Below, piece after piece: positions 54,591-62,000 of a stretch of 62,000 bases of DNA. Location of the stretch: positions 4,407,362-4,469,361 of the forward strand of contig RPFO01000667.1 of assembly GCA_009746045.1 (NCBI GenBank), in the 5' to 3' direction. Position 1 is the first letter of the stretch; the number at the start of each line of letters is the position of its first letter. The position numbers and the translations under genes were made by a program. Source of the DNA: Mesostigma viride (taxonomy: Eukaryota; Streptophyta; Mesostigmatophyceae; Mesostigmatales; Mesostigmataceae). Below the pieces are notes generated by a model. It was not told where the DNA came from, ran no database searches, and worked only from the letters and a program-made list of their open reading frames with translations.

Positions 54591-57500
54591 ATGGACGACC
54601 CACGACCCCCTTCGCCCAACGGCTCCCCCGCTCCCCGGTTGGCGCCTCGGCGGTCCTCTCGGCTTGCGGCCCTTCTTGCGGAGGTGGGCGACCCGGCTGC
54701 GGGGGGCTCGGGCGCCCCGGTCTCCCCCTCCTTGGTCTGCGAGGTCTGCCGGAGCGGGCACCGCGGGCACCACATGTTAGTTTGTGATGCTTGCAATTCC
54801 GGGTGGCACTTGCAGTGTCTTACTCCCCGGCTCTACCGGGTCCCGCCGGGCTCCTGGACGTGCCCGCGCTGTCCCCCCCGGCGGGCCCCCGGGCTGCCCT
54901 CCCCGCTGGGTGCTCCGGCCCCCTGCCCCGTGTGCCCCCCTGCCGAGGCCCTCGGGGCGGGCCGTGGCCTGCCCGATGGGGCCGCCGTTGCTCGGGCCCT
55001 GGCGCCCTCGGCCCCGGGGCCCCACCCGTCGCCTGGCCCCGCCGACGGGGGCGCGGCGCTGTCGCCTGGGCTGGGCCCGGCCGACCCCCGGCGGGCCTGG
55101 CGACCCCGGCGCCCGCCCCCGGCCCCTCGCTCCCCGACGCTCTGGCCTCCCTTCCCCCGGCCGCGGTTGGCCACCCAGCCGCCACCCCCGTCCTTGCCGC
55201 GTGGGACGGCGGCCCCCGGGCCCACGCGTTCACCTCGTGGCCGCCCTCGCACATTGTCGGCGTGGTGGGCCGCGCCACCTTTTCTTGGGCGTACTGCCCT
55301 TTGTTGCTGGACGCGGTCGGGTTCCAGGCCGCCTTCCCCTCGCTCCCTAGGCCCCCGGCCTTCCTGGCCCTAGTTGCGCAGGTGCGGGCGACATTTCTTT
55401 CCGCCGCCCCCCGGTGACGGCCTCGACTCTTTGGGGGTATGTCTTGGAAGGATATCACGCCGGCTGCCGGCTGCCGTGGCATCTCCCGGCCGCCCGGCAG
55501 GAAGAGCTGCTTTCCCTGGACGAGCGGGTGGGTCAGGAGGTGGTCGAGTTCGTCACGGCGGTGGCTCGAGACGCACAGGTCTCGGTGCGGGCGGCCTACC
55601 TCGCGGGCGGCGCCGACCTGGGCCTCATGTCCCCGCGGCAGCTTCGCCTCTTCTTGGACGCCCAGGCCCCGCCTCCCGGCCCGGTTGCCAGTGGGGGCTT
55701 TCTCATCACCTCCCTCAGCCTGGCGCAGGCCGCCATGCTGCGTGTGGAGTTCGGGGCCCCCATCGCGGTTCAGGGCGGCCAGGCCATCTTGGTGGACTCG
55801 GCCGGGCGCGCCCAGCCCCTAACCGCGGGGACGCCTGTTTCTGCCTTCCTCCACGACATCCTGGAGTTGGCAGGCATCCCGCACGAATGGCACCCCGCGG
55901 CTGACCAACCGGTCGGCATCCTCTCGCGCGCCCAGATTGCTGCTCTCCCGGGTTGCTGGGAGGCCGGCTGGGACCCGCCCCCCCCTCATGTCCGGTCCCT
56001 TCTGGAGGGGGACGACCCCGAGTCGGGCTCCTGTGCCATCTGCCTTGAGCCCTTCCGGCCGGGGGATGGCTTGTGTCGCCTGCCCGCGTGCGGCCACACA
56101 TTCCATCAAGCGTGCATCGCGCGCAGCTTGCTCCACTCCGTGCCGCGCTGCCCGTTGTGCCGGGCTGTTGTGCCGCCCCCTGGGACTGCGCTTCCTCTCG
56201 GCCCGCCCCCGGTCTCGCTGGGTCCCCTGCCGGGTCCCCACCGGGCCCCGGGGCCAGCTGCCTCCCCGACCCCTCGGCCGCCGCCCCCGGCCTCGTTGCC
56301 GGGGCCTGGGGTGGTCGCGGGCGCGCTGGCGAGTCCCCCTGGGAGGGGCGCCGGCGTTCTCGATCCCCCTCCGCTGGGGGTCTCCCCGGTGGGCACTGCC
56401 TCCTCCGTGGCCCCGGCGGGCTGCCGGGCGCTGGTCGGGTCGTGGTGCGCGCGCCTGCCGGCCCGGCTGGGGAGACGCCGCAGGCCCCACGTCCTGCCTT
56501 TGCTGGCGCCGCTCCCCGCCACTCAGCGCCCGCCGACGGCCTTCACCGGTGTGCCGTGCTGCTTCCCACGGGGTCCCCGTGTGCTGGTGTGTTCCACAAC
56601 CGTAACCTCCTCTGCCAGCACCTTCGCGCTGTGCACCCCGATCTCGGCGCGGCGGATCTGCAGGCCATGAGCTGTTACCGGTGCCCGGAAGCTCACTGCC
56701 AGCGGGTGTACTCCATTCACGGGCGCGCTCAGCACGCGCGCGCCTGTGTTGCTCAACGGCCCCTCAACCGGCCAGCAGTCCCGGCCCCCTCCCCCCTCCC
56801 GCCTCGGCTCCCACCGGCTCCCAGCCCCCGCCGCCCGACTACTCGGCCAGTTGGCGTTGGCTTGACACGGTTCCCTGGGATGCATGCGCCATCAACCCGA
56901 CGTCTACCCTGACCGACCTCCCCCACCGCGCGCGTAGCCTTTTCGCGCAATGTGCAATCGTTTCTCTCCGGCGCATGCACGCCGCTCCGGACGACCCGCT
57001 GGGCTTTAAACTGCACATGGTGACCCCCCGCCTGCTCCTCACCCCTCTCGGGCGTGGTGTGCGCGGCCTCCAGGGTGCGGTTATTGCCCGTTGCCGACGC
57101 TTTCTGCAGGGGGACTGGGAGGGGCTGTTTGGCGTGCCGCCCCCGCGCACGGCCCGGCTGTCGGGGGAGGTCAACTTCGAGCGGGTGGCCGCCGACGTCA
57201 TCCGCCTCGTCCGCGAGGGGCAGCTCAGCCGGGCCATGACCCGCTTGGAAATGGCCAAGCTGGCCCCCGCCAATGCGGCTACCCTGGCGGCCTTGGAGGC
57301 TCTTCACCCTGCGGAGCCCGGATTCCAGCTGCCCGTGCCGGACCCCCTGCCGGCCCCCCTCCGGCTGGACCGCGACTGCTTCCTGGAGGTGATGCGTGCG
57401 GTCCCGCGGGCTTCCTCTACCGGGCCGTCGGGCTGGCGCTACGAGCACTTGGAGGTCCTGGTGGGGCATGGGGGCGAGGACATTCTCTTTGACACCCTCA

Positions 57501-59751
57501 TTGACCTGGCGGCTGGTCGCGTTCCTCCCGCTGCGCGCGAGTGGTTAGCGGGCGCTCGCCTCCTCGCTCTGCTCAAGGGTGTCTTGCCCCCCCCGAGGGC
57601 AAGGTGCGCCCGATCGCCTGCGGTGAGGTGCTCCGCAAGCTCGTGGGCAAAGTGATCTGCCGCCAAAAGGCGCCCGAGCTCCGTGCCTTTTTCTGCCCGC
57701 CCCTCGCAGCGGGTGAGACCTCGGTGGCGGCCCAGCTGGGGGTGACGACTCCAGGCGGGGCGGATATCCTCATCCATTCGGTGCAGGCCTACCTCGAGGC
57801 CCACCCCACCCACGCTGTCGTCAAGGTCGACTGCCACAACGCGTTCAACAGTCTGTCCCGCGCCAGCATGTTTGCGGCCGTCATGGAGTCCTTCGAGGAC
57901 TTGTACGCTTGGACAGCCGTGTGCTACGGCCAGCCCGGCCAACTGGTTCACATCATGGAGGACGGCACTCGCGGCGGCCTGCTGTCGCGGTCGGGCACCC
58001 AGCAAGGGGACCCCCTGGGACCCCTGTACTTTGCCGCCCCCCTCCAGGGTTGCCTCCAAGCGGTCCATGCTGCCCACCCGGCGGTCGCTATTCAGGCCTA
58101 CTTGGATGATATCTACCTTCTGGGCCCTGTGCCGGACACCACCGCGGCTCTGCTGGCACTGCAGACCGCGGTGGCCGACATCAACCTCCAGTTGACCCTG
58201 GCCAAGTGCGCGGTGTACTCGCCCCAAGGTGATTGCTCCGGCTTTCCGCCCCAGCTCTTGGGCCGGGACGAGCGCCTCCATGGGTTGGATGTCCTCGGCG
58301 TTCCGGTTGGCGACCCCGCGTTTGTCATCGATGCTCTGCGGGCCGCCCTCGAGGCACGCACTGAGGTACTGCCCTTGATTGCGCGCCTTCATGATTCGCA
58401 GACCAAGGGTCTGCTTCTGTGGTTTTGCGCTCACCCTCGCGTCGTTCACTGGCTCCGGGGCGCTCTTCCGGCTCAGGTCCGGCTGGCCGCCGAGGGCCAC
58501 GACGAACGCATCCAGTCGGCCTTGGCGCAGCTGGTCCCGGGCCCCGACCTCCCGCCACATGCTATTCGCATTGCCTCCCTGCCTGCACGGATGGGTGGCT
58601 GCGGTCTGACTCGTGCCGCCCGGCTGGCCCCAGCAGCATTTTTGGGCTCCGTCGCTCAGTCGTGGGCGGAAAGCTGCCGGCTCCTGCCCCTTTTGGCAAC
58701 GGCAGCGCCTGACCTCCTGGACCCCAGCAGCCCTTTGCCCTTCGTCACCGCCATCCAGGAGGCCTATGCTGAGATCCAGCAGGCCTGTTCTCCCGTCCGT
58801 GCCGCTCAGGCGGTACAGCGCCACCTCCCTCGCGGCACTCCCTCGGTCGCCTCCGTTCAATCTCCCGCCGCATTCCCTGCTCGCGTCATCGATAAACACC
58901 AGAAAACCTACGCGGGTATTCTGCACACGGCTGATTGGATTGCTCTTTTCGCGGACCTCAACGCCCAGGGACGTGCGTGGCTGTTCTCGCTTTCCTTGCG
59001 GAGTGTGGGCTCGGCGTACCTTCGTGCTCTTCCCATGGCCCCCCCATTCGCCTTGGCTCCCAGCCACTACTCGGTGGCGCTCCGGCACCAGCTATTTGCC
59101 CCGCAGCCTCTTGTTCCGGCCGGGCGGCCTTGTGGTAGCTGTGGGCAGCCGCTGGATCCCACGGGGACTCACTACCTTGCCTGCATGGGGGGCCAACAGA
59201 ATCAGAATTGGTATTTGTATTTGCACACTGTCCTCCTGACGGTGGTGCTCGCCATGATTCGGTCGGTTTTCCCCCACGCGAACATCCGGTCCGAGGATGC
59301 GGATGGCGCTGCCTTCTATTCCCCCAACCACCGGCCTGACATCGTGGTGCTGGACTTTGAGGGGGGTGGCCGGCATCTGCTTATTGACGTTTCGGTGGCG
59401 CGGCCCTTGGCTCTTAGCCACGTGGCTGGGGCCTCCCTCACGGCAGGTTACACGGCGGACCGGGCGGAGCGGGCCAAGCTCCTGGCCTACGGCGACGTCG
59501 GGCACCATCGTGTGGTGCCCTTTGTCCTGGAGGAGTTTGGGGCCATGGGGCCCCTGACCTCCGCCTTCTTCAAGGAGTGTTGCCGGCTCCGGGAGGACCG
59601 GCTGGACCTGGAGGGCCAGCGGGCCCCATGGTCGGCGCGGACCTGGACGTCATATTGGCGTCAGCGCTTGTCGGTGGCGCTGACTCGGGCCATGGCTGAC
59701 ATCATGCTCCGCCGTACGCGGGCTGATTTTGCGGTGCAGCAGGGCTATTAG
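54591..59751 (+). CDS. RLE LINE polyprotein: PHD, RING, C2H2, RT, CCHC, endonuclease
   Basis: ATG at 54591. A PHD finger (V-C-E-V-C…C-D-A-C…G-W-H-L-Q-C…C-P-R-C, 54735-54875) is followed by a Pro/Ala-rich linker and a helical domain (55414-55950). Next come a RING-H2 (C-A-I-C…C-G-H-T-F-H…C-P-L-C, 56032-56160) and C2H2-type fingers (56545-56750). The RT has D-C-H-N-A-F near 57830 and Y-L-D-D at about 58098. At the C-terminus are C-G-S-C-G…H-Y-L-A-C and R-P-D-I-V-V-L…L-I-D-V, the R2/NeSL-type endonuclease pattern. It would nick DNA and prime reverse transcription there. Frame breaks: two in 54.9-55.4 kb, 1-bp losses near 56422 and 56790 that copy 1 lacks, and a C8 run at 57587-57594 shared with copy 1. 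Confidence 0.88.
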
Positions 59752-59895
59752 GTTCCTCCCGTTAGGCGTTTCCATTGGTCTTATCGTAGTATAGAGCTTT
59801 GACATGGCTCTGTATATAGGTTTATAGCTGGGCGTTTGCTTTGGTTTGAGTGATTTCACTCTGCTGTAAGTAATTATATTTTTAATATATATGCA

Positions 59896-60150
59896 GGTAT
59901 GGAGGAGCCTCCTCATGCAGGTACGTTCTTAATTAATTAATGAATTAATCCCCATGCTTCAGGCCCGGCTGCAAACTGCTCGATCGGCACCTGACTCACG
60001 AGGAGGGCATGCACACCGGGATCGGCATCACGTTGGGGCTCTCTCCACGAGCACCGACGTTGGTGGAGCAACTCCGCCCTGCCCAGCTAGGCTCATAAAA
60101 GGCGACCAAGGTCGTCATCCCGCCTGACGGTTGTGGTTGAACCCAGGGTA
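59896..60150. other. Spacer 3' of the full-length LINE
   Basis: Contains a short TTAATTAATTAATGAATTAAT run near 59930 and otherwise unassigned GC-rich sequence. No frame of note. Confidence 0.5.
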
Positions 60151-60326
60151 TCAAGGAGACAACCAGCGCAGGCCAGAAATCGGGAGAATCCAGGGTATGC
60201 CCCTATAAACCTCAGGCTCCGGGAGAGCTAGGCCTTTATATATTCCGCGGACAAGATCAACGGCAGGCTCGAGCTACCATGGTCCGGATTCTCCCGATTT
60301 CTGGCCTGCGCTGGTTGTCTCCTTGA
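60151..60326. mobile_element. MITE with 41-bp TIRs, flanked by TA
   Basis: The arm starting TCAAGGAGACAACCAGCGCA (60151-60191) is exactly inverted at 60286-60326. TA precedes and follows the element, which suits a Tc1/mariner-type target. The ~94-bp centre has no ORF. Confidence 0.65.
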
Positions 60327-60939
60327 TATATTCATTGAGAATGGTAAGTTACGGAGGTGAGGGGCATGCAACATAAGGAAAACCCGGAAAAGAAGATCGA
60401 AGAACCCTCATGAAGAACATAATTTAATAAGCTGACACGGACATCCAAGGATCACGCCAGCTGCACAAGGTACAACTAACTACATCACAAAACTACGACA
60501 CGCAGCAACATCGCTGCCGGCCCACTATGCTGGCCTGGGAGGGATCTAGACCGCATGGGTCGCGACAAAGTCGGCCCGGGTGCGGCGGAATAACACATCA
60601 GCCATGCATGGTGCGAGTGAGGGCCAGTGACAGGCGCTGCCGCCAATACGAGGACCACATGGGGCCAGACCACGGGGCGGTCTGACCCTCGAGGTACGTC
60701 GAGGCGGCCTTCAGTTCACGGCGCTAGCAGCACTAGTGGAAAAACTTTCGCTGTCTTGGGGCCCATGGCTCCTCAACGACAAAGGGGATGACCCGGTGGG
60801 GCCCCACATTGCCGTAGGAGGCAAACTTGTCGCGCTCAGCCACAGCGGCTGCAGTGCCGGCATCCACAGCCGCCCGGAGGATGTGGCGACCGGAGAGCGG
60901 CCGACCCACGGAGACATCGATGAGCAGGAGGCCTTTATA
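60327..60939 (-). mobile_element. Diverged RLE LINE fragment, 3' end
   Basis: Minus-strand relative of 52030-52645. It encodes S-S-M-S-P-W-V-G-R-S-like and A-A-V-D-A-G pieces in broken frames and ends with the AATGAATATA 3' terminus at about 60327. Its 5' truncation point abuts the 1.1-kb repeat at 60940. No intact ORF. Confidence 0.75.
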
Positions 60940-62000
60940 TGACACGCCCGAATTTTTAGGCGCCATGCAAAAAATTCGCGCCGGAACCGAAGGTCATAAA
61001 TTTCACGTGCACGGTGCGCGCACCCGTTGCGGAAGTGGCCATGGCGACTGCGTTCAGGCGAAACTACCACAGTCTACATAGGGCAGGCGAAATGCAAAAA
61101 TTTTACTCGAATATAAAAGAAGATGAGTTTATGATGTTAGTTTGTGGCGGAAATCAGCTGGTTTACAATATCGCTGTTGTTTTTTTATGCCATCGGCATT
61201 GGGGGCCGTAATCTGATTTTTTTGGTCGCGCGGAATGAAATAGAATTCATGATAGTGGCTGTAAAATCTCGGTTTTGGGGGTTGTTCTGACCGTGAGGCA
61301 GGCGTTAATATCGGTTGCATCGAATTCTAAACCGAGCTGGTGCTTTTTGCCAGATTTTCGGCCATTATCGGTAAGTAATTGTTCAGGCCTGCGCAGTGCA
61401 TGTAGTGACCTGTCCATGGAAGAACGGCTGTTGTTGCGCGCCTGGGCGAGGGATTTACGAGGGCGAGATACAGATTTGTCGCGAATGTTATCTGCTATCA
61501 GTGCTTTCTTCTATGATCTCATCGTTCGAGGTTTCTTGCGTTCTTTTTGGGCAGTTTCCGCCAGCTAGCTCGCCGTCGCTTGCCGTTGTGCTGTCGAATA
61601 CCTGGCAGCTTTAGATTGTTTTCGTTGATGTCGTGATCAGGGCTGCTTCAGTCGCAGCCTATAGCTCTTCGGGAAGGTATAAGGCATTTCATGAAACGTG
61701 TTCTGGCAAGGATGTTGTGCGTATGGACGCTTCTTGTTGTTTGAGAGTGACGCACCCTCTCTTCGCAGCGGCATCACAGCGCTCATGCGCTGAAGGGCCG
61801 CCAATGTTTTTTTTGCATTTTATCGTGCAGGGATGAAAGTGTTTTAGTGATGATGATGTTGGAGATATTGCATTTGTGTGACTGCATGTAGAAAGCAGGC
61901 ACCAATGGTTGTTTGAGCTTTCCTTTGTTATGATGATGTGACAAGACTACAATGTGCTGAGCCAACCATGGTTGACATGCATGACTGCATGCAAGCTATA
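60940..62000. repeat. 1.1-kb dispersed repeat, copy 2 (runs off the window)
   Basis: Same orientation and order as 1281-2367, starting TGACACGCCCGAATTTTTAGG. A 50-codon frame M-E-E-R-L-L-L-R-A-W-A-R-D-L-R is intact here to a stop near 61570, unlike copy 1. Two small insertions present in copy 1 (TAATTAATG near 1577; GTAGGCC near 2120) are absent. Confidence 0.75.

Larger units (their letters stand above)
52899..59895 (+). mobile_element. Full-length RLE LINE, 7 kb, with 11-bp TSD
   Basis: ATATATATGCA at 52899-52909 recurs at 59885-59895. The element holds a tandem-repeat 5' region, a GC-rich leader, a long multidomain ORF and a 3' UTR ending TAATTATATTTTTAAT, as in copies 1, 3 and 4. It is the only copy here with the whole N-terminus and the 5' monomers. 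Near identity to copy 1 means the family moved recently. Confidence 0.9.

Overview
This window reads as nuclear DNA of a eukaryote, probably a protist or alga. It has GT-AG introns, non-LTR retrotransposons flanked by target-site duplications (TSDs), LTR retrotransposons, terminal-inverted-repeat (TIR) DNA transposons, foldback palindromes, long satellites and trinucleotide tracts. I see no bacterial operons, no rRNA and no convincing tRNA. I cannot name the species from sequence alone. No housekeeping gene is recognisable: almost everything is mobile or derived from mobile elements, in several nested layers.

Layout. 1-9.7 kb: a (TTG)n tract, a 5'-truncated LINE with a perfect 16-bp TSD, copy 1 of a 1.1-kb repeat that recurs at the end of the window, a decayed minus-strand gene with a (TTAA)n-ending 3' tail, a Ty3/gypsy integrase fragment and another LINE 3' end. 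9.7-10.1 kb: an 8-bp minisatellite in a higher-order repeat. 10.218-18.617 kb: a young, complete LTR retrotransposon on the minus strand (LTRs differ by one substitution and one 4-bp indel; TSD TGATC). Its pol is Ty1/copia-like, but a retropepsin-like domain lies between integrase and reverse transcriptase. 18.7-25.6 kb: a head-to-head pair of spliced genes, A (minus) and B (plus); B encodes a putative RNase H-fold transposase of the kind I know as DUF7869. 25.9-27.8 kb: more minisatellite, then a LINE ORF1-like reading frame.

27.822-50.229 kb: that ORF1-like frame is split by what looks like a 22.4-kb transposon bounded by 28-bp TIRs. Inside is a second head-to-head pair, C (minus; a broken homologue of B) and D (plus; PHD-like zinc finger plus polyglutamine). 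Gene C is shattered by a GC-rich minisatellite, a 206-bp perfect palindrome and a 5.75-kb TIR element whose arms are 173-bp satellite arrays. The outer part also took in several copies of an RLE-type (restriction-like endonuclease) LINE, one of which carries a 941-bp triple-hairpin foldback.

50.2-62 kb: the rest of the ORF1-like frame and its 3' tail, a MITE, older LINE fragments, then a full-length RLE LINE (52.899-59.895 kb). This LINE has nine 170-bp monomers in its 5' region, N-terminal PHD, RING and C2H2 fingers, an RT and a C-terminal endonuclease. A small MITE, another LINE fragment and copy 2 of the 1.1-kb repeat follow.

The genes work as selfish-element modules. The pieces that look new are the paired-gene transposon (A/B and C/D), the domain order of the copia-like element, the zinc-finger-rich RLE LINE with promoter-like monomers, and the compound foldback. 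Single-base frame breaks at homopolymers recur in otherwise good coding sequence; some may be assembly errors.
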